64,000 nucleotides of DNA from Brachypodius melanocephalos (taxonomy: Eukaryota; Chordata; Aves; Passeriformes; Pycnonotidae): positions 3,688,307 to 3,752,306 of the forward strand of contig VZSR01003807.1 in the NCBI GenBank assembly GCA_013398615.1. Reading direction: 5' to 3'. A program made the position numbers and the translations under genes. How positions within the stretch are numbered: position 1 is the stretch's first letter; each line of letters begins with the position of its first letter. The notes beneath the pieces were generated by a model. That model was given only the letters and a program-made list of their open reading frames with translations, was not told where the DNA came from and did no database searches. Positions 21,600 to 35,300 of the stretch are shown piece by piece.

Positions 21600-23239
21600 A
21601 TTCACAAACTATGGCATTTTATTTCAGAGGCCTTTGCTTACATTTGTACAATATATTACATAACTCTCCATTTTCTGCAGAACCTAATATATATTTTATA
21701 GCTTTTTTCTATAAGCTTTTCCTTCAATGTCTGTCAACAAATTTTTACAGTCCTGTACAATTCTGAATACTTTGAAACCATTTTCAATAAAATCAGTTAT
21801 AACCTTAAGCGCACACTACGAAGACTGAAAATGCTTTTCTTAGAAAAGTCAAATGAAAAGGATTCTGACACTCTAGCATCTACAAACAAAATGCTTCAAA
21901 TTCTTACATGTTGTATTGCCAGAAAACAAAGAAAAACATGCCAGCCCCTATTTCCCCAGGCAAAAGAAGTACACAGAACTACAATTAAAACAGTAAAACA
22001 ATCTGTACAATAAAGTACTGTGTATTAACAGTGCCAGGTATTAAATAGCTTGAATGAACACTTCCGCAATATACAAATGTCTTACAAAGGTATAGAATTA
22101 ACAGGAGAGAGCTTGGGATCCATTCAACATAAAATCGATACAAGTGAAAACATTTTGAAGTTGATTTTGGAATTTATACAAGGCATTTAAAAAATTAAAC
22201 ATCTACCACTCGGCTAGCTAGTTATTTTAAAAACAACTACCCTTTTGTGGCAGTGTTGGTATCAGCAACCACAAATTATAATCTCACACCTTACTCCCTC
22301 TTGAAGTCCTCTCCTTGAAACTTGTAATAAAATAAGCATTACAAATGAAATATTTGTTGCTTTAAGGGGAAAAGAAACATTTACAAGAAAACACAAAAAT
22401 ATACCTGTTATAATCCATTATGAATAAATATACACTTTAAACTGGCTGAATACAATCTTTATACATTAAGATTTAATACAGTTTGTTAGCCATTTTCTTT
22501 CTTTTTCATAATGTATTTTATCAAAATTAAAAAAAAATACTGTTTTATAGAAAAATGGCAAAGTACAGTAGTTTCATTCCAATTAATGGGTTCTTAAAAC
22601 CCAGAGTAACCTATTTAAGCCTAATTCAAACCTGTAAACATTAGTCAGTCTTTTTTTTTTTTTTTTAAGGAATCCTCGTATTTGGTTATCAGGACTGATG
22701 TCAGACATCCTACTAACTGCAGGTTTTGAATAGATGTGCTTGACGTATACAATTAAAGCCACTATAAGGTGACTTAGCAGTTAAAAAACAATTAGCTTGT
22801 ACAAATGAAAATATTTTCAATATTTGTCATAAATAAATGGAAAAATATCAAATGTTCCAGCTTTAACAAAATACCAGGGAATACAGTAAGCCTTACCACA
22901 TTGATTTAGATCACTCCAACAACTATACTCATTGTCCTGTCTCTACAGGCAGTGAACAGCCTCCATTTGCCACAGTGGAAGGCCTTTGAGTCACTAGACT
23001 TACAATTCCCAGACAAGTTGGAAACAATTATTGCTTGAGGAAAAGCAGTTTGTTGTACTTTTTCTTCATAAAAGTGCACTTAAGTGCAAAGTTAGCTTGT
23101 CAAGAAACAACTTTAAATACAAAATAGTGCTTGTCTGAATTTTGTGCCACTGTGCAGTATAAAAAAAAAAAAAAAAGGAAAAAAAAAAGAGTGGCCCTCA
23201 GCAGCCATTAAGTGCAAAGTGCTTTGGCAAGTCCTGCTG
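21600..23239 (-). other. ARID4B: ARID4B 3' untranslated region
   Basis: AT-rich sequence following the ARID4B stop codon, with no coding content. It ends near a minus-strand AATAAA at 21618-21623. A length of about 1.6 kb is in the range known for this gene. A-rich runs lie at 23161-23190, and several AT-rich stretches could be AU-rich elements. Confidence 0.65.
21618..21623 (-). terminator. ARID4B: Probable poly(A) signal of ARID4B
   Basis: AATAAA on the minus strand (TTTATT on plus) about 1.6 kb after the stop. Cleavage would fall near 21600. Confidence 0.55.
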
Positions 23240-23370
23240 TCACCTGCACTCAACTGACATTCCATTCTGTGATGAACTTGACATAGATGGTTCTGCCAAC
23301 GTTAACATAACTGCAGCCGTAATGGAACTAGAGGAAGGTGATGAGGAGGAAGATGATGTAGTAGCAGCAC
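23240..23370 (-). CDS. ARID4B: ARID4B last coding exon
   Basis: A serine-rich run is followed by SITAAVMLTLAEPSMSSS and the C-terminus QNGMSVECR, with TGA at 23242-23240. The acceptor is TGTGCAG. Confidence 0.96.
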
Positions 23371-26300
23371 CTGCACAGGAAAAAGAAAACACAGGTTATA
23401 GAGATTCATAAATCAAACAATAAACATGTTTTCCTGTTCAGCAGCGAGCACTGATAATTACTGACTCCAGCAACCAATGCCTAGCAATGGAAAAGAAACC
23501 AGCCTCCACTGCCTGCTTTGTGTAGGAAACACTCAATTTAACTGGCCTCCCATAAAGTCATGGAATAAACTCCTTATCCTAAGGGGAAAGCACTAACTAT
23601 GCCCACAAGCAACACTATAGTAACTTGAAGAAAAATTAGAAGTTTTTAATACTCTTTGTTTACTTCTTAGAAAAGTTTATTTTCTGTGTATTTTTTCCTG
23701 TATGAAGCAGTTATGCCTCAACAGCATTAGGAAGACTGCACACCTTGGTAAGGCTCTTCCCCTTCCACAGTCACTGGGTATCTGATCCTTCTAATGGTCA
23801 TAAAACACCTGCACACAGCATTTCCCAAGACCCAAACAAAACCACACTCCTAAAGACACACATATCCCTGCAAATTATCCAGTACATTCATATAACGTGC
23901 AATTAAGCCCTCTAAAAGCAGAATTTAGTTTCCAGCACTTACTTTCCCGCTCTTTTTTCTTTAAGCGCTTTCTTCTTCGGTCAATGGAAGCCACCTCAGA
24001 TTTCAAGGACAGGTAATGTTTCCTGATTTCTTGCAATTTTTCTTGGAGAACTGTTATGCGCTCAGCACTAGTCAGATTTTCCAAGTCGGCTGCAAGTTAA
24101 ACAATCTGTGTTAATTGTTGTATTGAAGCATTTCCAAACACTTCTGGATGTCAGTGAAGTGGAAGGTACTCAAATCTTAGTGATGTGCTTTGAGGTAGCA
24201 AAGCTAAGAAACAACAGCAGCAGCAGCAGCTGCTCTTTATCACCCCAAATTTGTTCATTTTTTGTTACTCTTTACAGGATACTGCCCTATGCTTTTTAAG
24301 GACTTTTTAAGGAACTGGGAGAGGGAAAAAAAAGCATTCCTTTCCCCATAAGGAGGAAAAGCATAAAAAAAAAATTTAAGACAATGGATGAAAACATCAG
24401 GGCCAAAACTAGATCTGAGCCTGTTGCTTTCAGTCCTTGTTGGAGGCTCAGTTTGGCCCCAGACACTGGCAAGTCCCTGGCATATGTGCCATAAGAAAAA
24501 AACCATACAGGATGTTGCTGGACATGGCCAGCACAGGAGCTGCTCCTCTGGCTGTTTCCAGGTGGGAGCTCTCCACAGCATGGCACAAGCAGTGGGTGGC
24601 ACAGGCAGAATAAACTCTTGGCTTATCCAGGGAAGCCACACTGGAGACACTCCATTCAAAAGCATTTAAGAATCATTTAAACTACTGTGGTGTGCAAAAT
24701 GCACGACGTCAGCCTGTAATGAGGGCAGCACCAAAGGACCAAAAGTCTTAATCCACAGCTATTAGGCTGTGGGAAAATGAGGAAAGCTCAAGTGACTGAG
24801 TTGTCTTCAGCAGGAAATGTGTCAAACAGCACTCCATAGACCAACTTCTGTCAAGCAACTTTAGCATGTGGAGTGTAGCCAAGCTAAAAAGAAAGGAAGG
24901 AGCAAAAGCCCTTCAAATGTGTTGTACCATGAAAGTGTTCAATGAATCTCAACAGGACAGTAAAGTGACAATAAAGACCTTTTACGTTACATACTCCTGA
25001 AGAGCACCAGAATGTAACTTGATTGTGAAGAACTACTGGGAAAAATACTTTTAAAAGTAGAGTAATGCTGAGATTCAGGATTAGGGAGGAAATTTAAAAA
25101 AAAACAAACAAACAAACCAGCAAAGTCAGATTCAATTGGTAGGCTGCACTAATATAAGGGAATTAATAAGCCACTGATCTGTTTTTCAGAGAGGCAAATG
25201 CAGGATCCTTCCCACACTGCTCATCCCTAGCTGCACCAGTAGCTTAACTGAAACAAACACAGTGGAAGTTCTTAATACCAGAAATAGCAAACATGTATTG
25301 GTTCGCTAATGCAAAATGGATAGGGAAAGAAAATTACAAATCAATCACTGAATAAGAAATAAAACAGCAAGGAAATATCAACAGAAGGAGCACACAGAGC
25401 AGATAATGTTCATGCCAGAATGACAGGTATGCACAGCACAACAAGAACAGCAAGGCAGCTCAGGAGCCAGATCTAAAAACAGTCCTGAAAGAGTGTGACA
25501 TAGGCAGTTCCCTGTCCTGCAATTGCAAAAAAAACCACAAAAAACACCCCAAAAACAATGACCTGTTTAAAGGAAAAAAAAAAAAAAAGGATTTACCACA
25601 AACTTAAGCAAATTCAGGATGGAAACAAGAAAGCCAAAATACAGAACATTCAAAAAGCCTTTTACACTATGCCACAAGATGACACTAGGCGTGTTTTGAA
25701 GAAAATACTTACACATTTGAAAACTCCACTTGTAAACTTTGGGCAAACGATTATTCTGTTCTTTGAGATCAGACTCTTTCTCTCCATTTTTACCACATTT
25801 CCCTGGAGACTGTGTTCTTGTGAGAGATTTGGTTTGGTGAGATTTCATGCCAGTAGAAACCGATTTTGCTGACTGGGACTTGGACACACTTTCACCAGCT
25901 GATAGTTCATCACTGTCGCTGCTGTTTGCTGAAGAAACAAGAAGACATTGTTACAAAACAAAGCCCAAACTAAAGCTTGCCAGAAGCAACCTCTGTGCTG
26001 ATTTTCATGCAAGGGGAATTTATTTGACCCAAATCCTTTACTTTAGAACAACAGAATCCACCCTGGTATAGCAGCTTGGCATGATGCTCTCTGCATCACT
26101 GAAGCACAAACCAGGTGTATAATGGGGCCAAAATGAACCACATCTGCCTGCTCATGGGACTGTACTTTTTCTAAGAGTTCATAATACTTATTGTTATGGT
26201 CCATTTCCTATTTAGCTCTTTCTACTCATCAACTTCTACTACTTTCTTCAACATCAACTTCTAATGTAGTATTCAATATATATAAAAACCTCTATCCCAT

Positions 26301-29300
26301 TTTAGAGATAACAGTTATAGACAGACCTTTGACTGTACTTTTGGGATGTGTACAGCAGAAATCAGAGCACACACAGCCTTTTCTCAGCCTTATGTCACCT
26401 TTATTTTACTTTTCCTCTGCTAAAATCACTATCAATAATCTGAACATGTCTGACATACTCTACAAATTCCTCAGACGTGATCATAAAAATGTTTAATGTT
26501 GGAAAAAGATCTTTTGCTGACCCAAAACAGAAGAACATTACCTCATGCTGAAAAACCTTTAAAGCAACAGGCTGAACTTAACACAGGTTTTTAATCAAAC
26601 CACTCAAAGGAGAGTAACAAAATAATCTATCTAAAAGGCAAGATATATGAGTAATGATTGAAAGGATTAAGTTTTTTAGCATTACTAAAATAAAACTGAG
26701 GTGAAAGCAGGCACAAGAGACTGTAATTCAACACAAGTCTAGCAAAGCAGTGGAATAAAATGCCTAGGAAACCTGTAGAACCTCAATTATTAGAGTTGTT
26801 TTTAAAAACAAATTGAATTTATATTTATTAAGAAAAATGTACACCTCAGTTGTACCTGCCCCAGGTGTTGACAAAATGACCCCCGAACCTTCTGGCCTTT
26901 GAGATCTGGTGATCTGCTCAGGAGAAACTGAATACCCAAGACATGTAGAGTGAAAGAGCTTGGCCAGCTGCTTGTTAGTGTTGGTTTAATTCAAAGCCAA
27001 GAACTGAAGCTGCCACAAAAGCAGTTTAACAGACACACTGGAATTTTGCCAAAAGCTTTTTTTATTATTATTTTTTGCTTACACCTGAATCACATTTTAT
27101 CTATTTATTTTCCTTATTACATCCAGTAGTGCCTGAAGTCTAACAAAAAGAGCACACACCAAGGACTACGTGGCAGTAACTTTGAAGTTTCACATCCTGA
27201 TGAAGACATAGGTTGAGAAAAAGGGGTAAATTCACCAAATCCAAGGGAATAAAGGCAAGGCTAAAAATGGTGTATTTGTTCTGCAAATTCAGTTTGTTTT
27301 GTTACTTTAATTTCTGGGGTGAGGGTAGGAATAAGGATTATGAAAGGAGGAGACCAGTGAAATGAAATTAAAAAGGATAAGAAAATATAAAGAGGAGATC
27401 AATGAACATGAAAGACAGGTGGGGTGAAAGCAAACGCCAGACCAGCAAGTACCAACTTTTAGTAAAAGCTGTTAATAGAAAGAGGGGAGGGAAGCTGGGG
27501 GAGAGAGAGGAAAAAAGGCACAGCACATGCTTTTTATCCTTGCTTTAACTCCATCTTTTACAGTTATCCTCCAGGCTTCAGTCTCTAGCTGTTTCCTGGT
27601 ATTTTTTTATTACCAGTGAAATAAAGCAGTAATTAATCTTCTTGTCTCCCAAATACCTGTGCATACGACCTCTAACACCTCAGCTTTTATTAAGCTTCCC
27701 TTACCCAGTACTGTGGTCTCTATTTCAATTAGCTTTTACAACTACAAAAAACTGCAAAAGCTGCATTATTTACCATAGATGTAACAGACAGCACAGGAAG
27801 AAAACAAGAATCCATATTTTTCTGGAATTATTCTCATATTTGCAACAGGGTAGAGATATTAACCTCTGAAACCTCTATCTGCAGAAAATACAGAGTATAA
27901 TTTCCTTCAGGTCCCAGTCTCCCCTCTAAAGCAGGAAGCTATCATGATACAGAGATACCTGTCCCAGTTCTGCCATGTGTGAAATACTCACTCTTCTTGG
28001 CTTTCCTGAATTACACAGTATTAAGGAGCTCTTAGAAGTGCGCCCAGAAATAATAATACAAGACATTTGAAAACACTTTGGTGTTTAGGTAGAGCAGTTT
28101 CTTAATTTAAACAGTGTTAAGAATTCCCTGATGAGAACATTTTGTCCTAATGCATTTTTTGTTAACAGACTTTGTCTCCTACAATCAGCTGAGCAAATGA
28201 CACGTTACTTTCACATCTTTTATTCCACACTAAGCTGCTGTACTTACTTGTTTTACTCTTCTTTTTGCTGGTCACAGACGTTTTGTGGCTTCTTTTCTGC
28301 TTTTTTGAGGAGCTGCCTCCTCCCTGAGCATCTTTAAGTCTTTTTTGGCCTGCACAGACTATATTTGGGGGAAAAAAAAAAAAAAAAAGAAACCGAAATG
28401 AAATAAATGCTTGCACTTCTCCCACAAAACACTTCAAAGTTTAAGTTTGCAAATAACAATGCAACTGTTCCTGTCTATTCTTAATGCAGCTCAGTTTTCT
28501 ACTTCTATTGACAAGAGGAGGTGAAAGACAATGGAAGGCAGACCAAGTTTCTTTGCACAGAGTGCACATGTATGATGATGACAAATTACTTTCCCATATG
28601 CATTACCAGAATTTCTCTTGAACCCCATGGATTTACTATGTTTTAATACTGTAAATTAAATAAGAACATATTTATTACAAAAATTATCAAGACCTACTGG
28701 GACTAAAAAATGTTTTTAGAAGTTTGTTGTACTTGGAAGCTGTGAGAAGAAAAACAAAGCCATAATCTATGATCAGTAATTACATTGATTGAAGGTGTTA
28801 AAACGAATCTTAGATAATGTTAAAAAAAAAGAAAGAAAGGAAAGAAAGAAAGGCAAAAAAAAAGGGGGAAAAATTCTATTGCTATTTGTGACTACAAAAG
28901 AAAAAAGTAGAAAGGAAGATGGAAGGATTCTAGTACGCCTGCTAAAAGAGAGTGTTTTAGGACTTCTTCAAACGTTGTTTCACAACCATGTGACTTACAG
29001 ATTAAAAATGACCCCTGGAATAAAACATTTTAAATTAAGGAACCCAATTTTCTGAAACAGGTAACATGCTGACAAAATCAGAGAGGAAGTTAAAGTCTAA
29101 TGCATGTAAAAATATTCTTCTATAATAGCGTAAAACCTCTTTCAAGTGGCAATAAACTACTTTCCTATAAAACACCCTGAACAACTTAAGATCTAAATCT
29201 GCACAGCTCTAATTAGCAAAGCAATATATGTGTATTTATCGAGGGGTATACATTCACCTCTGCCAAACTCCCTCCTTTAAGGAAACACATTTTGCTGCAT

Positions 29301-32300
29301 ACTTTCAGAATAACATTTCCAACAGAAAGCTGAAGGTAACACACCTTTAAGGGCATTTTGAAAAAAAAATTAGCTAATTGTTAGCCAAAATCTACTGAGA
29401 TAAAAAATCCACTTCTGTCTCAGGATTGTAGACAAAATGTATTTTTTCCTTTGTGTTCATAATTTTTAGCCACTAAACCACAGTGACAGTAGATGTACTT
29501 TTGATGAACTGTGAAACAGCCAGTCACTTTCGGAAAAAAGGCTTTGGATCTTGCCTTGCCAGCAGTTAAAAAGCAGGCAGCAGTACAGCGACATCGTGTG
29601 CTCAAGTGTTTATTAACCCCCATTCTCTAGTGGTTTCAGGAAAGGAACTTCAACCTGAAAAATCACATATGAAAACGAAACATAGCTGAAAAGGTCAATG
29701 CTTTTATTAGCTTGACTTGAATCTTATGAAGTTAATGTTGTAGAAAAATACAAATTAGAAATGATTGTCTAAGCACCCTAGCAGCAAGAGGGCTTTCTCC
29801 CCCAAAACAAACAATTTACAGAGAATCAAATTTTATGCAAGAAAAACATCTCCTGCTTCTAAGGAGGGTGCCGAAAATGCTTCCATATTGCTACAGTAAG
29901 TATTCCTTACACACGTTATTACAGTTTGCTCTGGGCTTTTTTGCCATATCCAGTATAAACTTCATTCTTTTATCCTTTGTCCCTCAGTGAAACCACCACA
30001 ATTTCTAATGAAAGGCCAATAAACTTGCTGGCAGATTACATTTTATTCATGAGATGATTATGCCATTTCCACATAAATCTGAAATGGACAGCAGGCTGCT
30101 ACTTCCTGCAAGAACTAACTTCCCTGCACCATAACCAAAACAGAATGAAAATACATCAGCAATGTTAGAAATAAGAGCTGGTTAGGTTGGAAACAGCTCT
30201 GTTTATCCTTTCCTTTACCTTTTTCAGCATGCTCTGGCTCTGGTTGATTACTACTACTGGAGCTGACGCTGGCATCAAAACCTGTTGGAGAAATATTTCC
30301 CTCAGACTGGAGATCTTGCAGCTCCCCTGCCACACTGTCCACCTCTATTGTGCTATCTGTTTCACTTTTGATGCTTCGTATCTCTTCTTGATTTGGTGGC
30401 AGTGTCTCAGAGACAGTGACACTGGACTGATGTCTACTGGACTCTGTCACAGTTACAGAGGAAGGTGACTCAGGAGTTGTAGGAGGCGTATTTAGCACTG
30501 AATTGCTGCCACTGCTTGGAAATTCAACTTTCTTCTCACCCACTTCAGTTGGTTTCTCCTCAACAGGTTTAACATCCACACTTGCTGGCAAAGACTTTTC
30601 AAGTTCACAGTTAGGCAAAGAAATGCCTTCTTCTGCAAGAGTCTGAAGCTGCTCCTCTGCCGCAGCATCCTCAGGAGCAGCGTGGGGAGGAGAGGCAGCA
30701 GCCTCGGTATCAGAGTCTGAGAACAGCTCCTTCAGCGTTTTCTTCGGCCATTGTCCTTGGATACTTGACCACACATCTTTGCGATCCTTTGCTCTAGTGT
30801 TCTGAAGTCTTTCATCAGAGTTATTCAAAAGCTTTATTCTTTTTTCTCCCACTTCAGAAAATCCAGAGTAGAAAGTACTTGTCCGTAATGATTTCCTTTT
30901 CTCCTCTAGCCCATTGTACTTTTTTGTTGGAGTGATTTTCAATTTAGATTTGTCTTCCTCATCCTCATCCGAGGAGCTGTTACTGCTGTTTTCTAAACTA
31001 AGGGACTCTTTGTTTTTGGACTTCTCATCCTTTCTATTAGGTGACACGGTCTTTAAGGACTCCTCTGCAACACAGTGCCTTCGTTTACCACGCTTCACTT
31101 GTGGTTTTGCTGTTTTATCCACAACCTCCTTCTTTCCATCCTTTCTCTTCTTTGTGCCTTCGTCTTCTCCATCGGAGTCACTGTCTTCAGATAACTCTTC
31201 CATCTCTTTCCGCAATCTTTCAGGAGACTTGGATACAGACTTGGGCACTGCTGCATCTGTAAGAGCTTTAATTTCTTCTGGGAGGGATGAACCGCTTTGT
31301 TCTTTTAGACGGAGCTCATTTTTGTCTTGGCTTATGGCTTCGGGCTGAGATTCCTCTTTGCCATCAGCATGTACATTCGGGGCACTTTGGTCATCTTCTT
31401 GCTCACTATCATCAGAACTTTCAGAAGCTAATTAAAAATAAATCCAAACAAAACAAAAACAAAACAAGAGAAGTTTGTCTTGATTCTGGTTACAAAGAAT
31501 TACTAAAAAAAAAAAAAACCAACAAAAAAAAAACCCCAAAAAAGCAACTAAAGAAAACTACAGATATGAAGACATGCTACAGGGATCTCTAGCAGTCTGT
31601 CTCTTAATGGCACCTCCTGAAGAGTTCAAAAACTCATGGTATAATGGCTAGATTACAAACTAGGAAGATTCTCCGTTATACAGTACATCTCCAGGAATTT
31701 CTGAAGAGGTAGAGAAAGCACAGAGTACATTAATCAATAAAATACAAACTTCTGCACAATTACCCAAACCAGAAGCTGAAAGATGCTCTTACATATTTCT
31801 TATGGGTTACAAATACTACCATTATCTACCTTTTTTCCAAAGCCCATAACACAGACATCATTTTCCCTGGAAAATCCAGAGTCTAAAGGACAGAACAACA
31901 CACACATTGGATAATCTCTAACAAACCAACCTGAAGATCAGCCTAGAAAAAGGAAGGAAAGCAACAAAGAAAGGCACTTAGGGAAACAAATGGACAAAAA
32001 GAATGTAGGACAACTGCAAGAAAATTCAGAGTCAGTAATAAAGAAACTGAGAGAAGAACAAAGATATATAATCCAGAAGGAATCAGCAGCAATCTGATTC
32101 AGTGTGAAAAGACATGGATTCAAGGAGAAACACAGGAATTGGCTCAAATATATATATATATATATACATATATATATGTATATGTATGTAACTCCTTGAT
32201 TTGTAAAGTCAATTACAGATTAAGTATCACACTAATAATAATATCGTTGCTAATTGGGGTTTTTTTGTTTCTCATTTCCTAAGGAAATGAAGCATTATAG

Positions 32301-35300
32301 ATTATGTCGATTGTTATTCTACCTACAGTTTTGGAACCCAGTGGCCAGTGTTATCCAAGTTCAAGTAGGTTGAAATGATTATTAAATTCACACAGCTTCC
32401 ACAAAAGTTTGTGGTTACCCAAACTACCTACAGCATACATGACTTCTTTCTCTGGAAGCATGCTTTAAACTAAGAATGAAGAGAAGCAAGTAGGTATTAA
32501 AATGCTGCTGTAAATGTGTGGGCAGGGGAAGAGGGTGCTAGCAACTACAGACACATAGATACGAGTAATGGGTCTTATAGCTTAGGTAAATAAAAAATTA
32601 AAAATTTAGAAATTAGATAGGAAGCAAAAATGCTTTGCTCTATATCAAACAAACAAACAAACAGACAACAACACAAAATGTAATTGGCTATTAACATACT
32701 GAATTCACAGAAACTGACAACACTGCTTTTGTCCAAGGGTTATTTCTGAAGATGATGCTATAATTAGGCAGTCTCAAGCATTTAGTTGCATCAGTTATTC
32801 TACATTGTCATTTACTCCTGTTTAAAGGCCATTTACAGAATTACAAAAAGCTTTTAAGTACAATACCTTGTAGCCCATTAATGATAGAAGAAATTTCTAT
32901 TGATTTAACTGGAGTTTGTTCAGTATTTTTGGCTTCAGTGCTGTCAAGTTTGGACCCAGTCTCTGGTGATGTGCTGGTGTGAAAGGGAGGTTTTGACAAA
33001 CGTCGCAATTTACAAGGTTTAGGAGAATACTTCTCTTCCTTCTCTCTGTCAGTTTTATTCTAGGTGAAAAAAAAAGATAAAAAAACTCTTCTCACTGGAG
33101 AACACATCTTATCATGGATTACAATCAAACAATGCTTACAGTTATCCTAAACATTCAATCTGTAGAGGAAAGCTCTCCTCTTTGTTTAAAGAACTACAAA
33201 CACCTTTCTACTGAAGACAGGGACTTTGTCAACACTACAACAAATGGGAAAACAAACACAACCAGTGCTCGAGGAGTAGTGGCACTGCAGGATGCTAGGA
33301 TCAGCAGTGGCAGAAGAAAAAGCTTCCTTACAGCCCACTGTCCAAGATATATGTCATTATCTAAGCCTAAATATCAGTTGTGGAAGAATCAATTTTGAAA
33401 GAGATCTTGGCAATAAAATTATAGAGTCCCATGCACATGGACTGGTCCATAGGTTTCCTCTGCAGAATCAGAGAGCTCTCAAATTTCACCCCCTCAAGCT
33501 GCCTCCCAACACTGACAATAACCTACATCCTTCTCGTTTGTTTTCTGTAAATGACTATACACATTTAATTAAAAATTCAGGAAAGAAGAGAAGTTTCCCC
33601 TCCTCACCTCAAGGAGAAAAGCCAAAACCATGATGAGAAGAGTATCCATGTTTAAAAGGCTAGGAAGTTGCTTTGCCCAATAAGCGTTTGTCGGCAAATT
33701 AAAAGGTCAGGGAGAGATGCAGGGATTACTTAACTGCATATCAAACCAATATAGGCGAGCAACAAAAGAGGAAAGGGAGAAAAACTACCTTTATTTTCTT
33801 TCGATGCTTAATTTTTGGTACATTTTTATCAGCTGGTCTCACTATCTTGTCTGCCTTTATCCATTCATCGTACCTAAACAGAAAAAAAAATCATACACGT
33901 TTATCGTTTTAAGCAGATAATCACATCACAATAAAAATTTAGCTGAGGGAAAAGCGAATTAGCAGCCATATAAAAACAGAATTGGAATTTGAATCAAGTA
34001 ATTTGTGGAATTCTCAAGTCTGTGAAGTTTCAGCTAAGGCTCAGAGGATTGATGTCTTTTTACACTGAGGAGTAAATGCAAAACCTATCTTCCAGTCTGC
34101 ACAGAACAGCAGAAATTCATGTATGCAGGTAAAACAAACGACCTGAATAAGAAATCTGTACAGACCTCTACAAGGTATACTGCCTTGTATATACACTGTA
34201 AAACCTTAACAATAACACAAATCCTTTCAACTACATTAAAATGTGACCAATTAATAAAAATAAACTCTTTTGATCCCAAGTGACTGCGAGTTATCTAAAG
34301 TGAGTAACCCTTTGGAGTCACCAACTTTGAGTCGCTGACTTCACAGCGACATTTTTCAGTTCCTTTTCTGTTAAACGTTTCCATTTTGTATCAGATTGTA
34401 TCAGAAACATACTTAAATAGCACGAAGATATTAACAACAGGCATCTTGTTATTCAGGACTGGACCTGTTAAATACAAATCCAAGACCGAAGAAGTACATT
34501 CTTAGTAAGAATATACTGTAACTACGGTACTGTGCTTGCCAGACTGTGTTATTTCTGAAAAACTCAAGAAACATTTAAATCAATTTTTTTCCTCTCAATA
34601 GGAATAAGCTGCTTTACTACTTAAACTCAATTCAAGAATCATCTGCACAAGAATCAGTTCAGTTAAAAATTAGTTGGTATTAACTTTGACCTGAATGTAC
34701 ATACAAACAAATTCTGATCCTCCTAGGTAAACATAAAAATAGAGGGGAAAAATCAACTTTAAAAACCCAAAAACCCAAACCATACTCTCCAAAAAAACTT
34801 GTACAAGACAGAGTTGAGCACAATCACCATGATGGCTTTCCAGCTGGGCTTACTTGATCATCATTTTGATATATGCAATGACTACTGACACAGTCCTAAT
34901 TCACCTTCTTTGCAACCACTGCAAATTATATCCACAATATTGACATAAATTCAAAACATTTAGGGAAAAAACATGCAAGTTTCCCACTTGCTTTCCCACA
35001 TATTATAAGTTATGATCCACACAACAGATTTCAGAAGCTAAATATTGTATCTACTAACTTAAATTTCACATAATAATACAGCAAAAAATTAAATAGCAGC
35101 AGTCTGAAAAACAGCTTCCCAAAACAAGTTGTCCTGTTTTTTCCCCTCCATGTGAGAATAAAACCTACAAAATCTCACAGCAGACCATGCAGACTATGAT
35201 ATACCAAGACAGCCTACATTGCTGCAGACACCACTGTCAGTGTACTATTACACTGTCATTACCAGGTGAAATGTCAGTAAACAGGTTCAAAACTGAAATA

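Noticed and set aside
24255..24669. Several overlapping frames near 24.3-24.7 kb
   Set aside because: Multiple phases on both strands are open over one somewhat GC-richer intronic stretch; none shows a domain or splice link to ARID4B.
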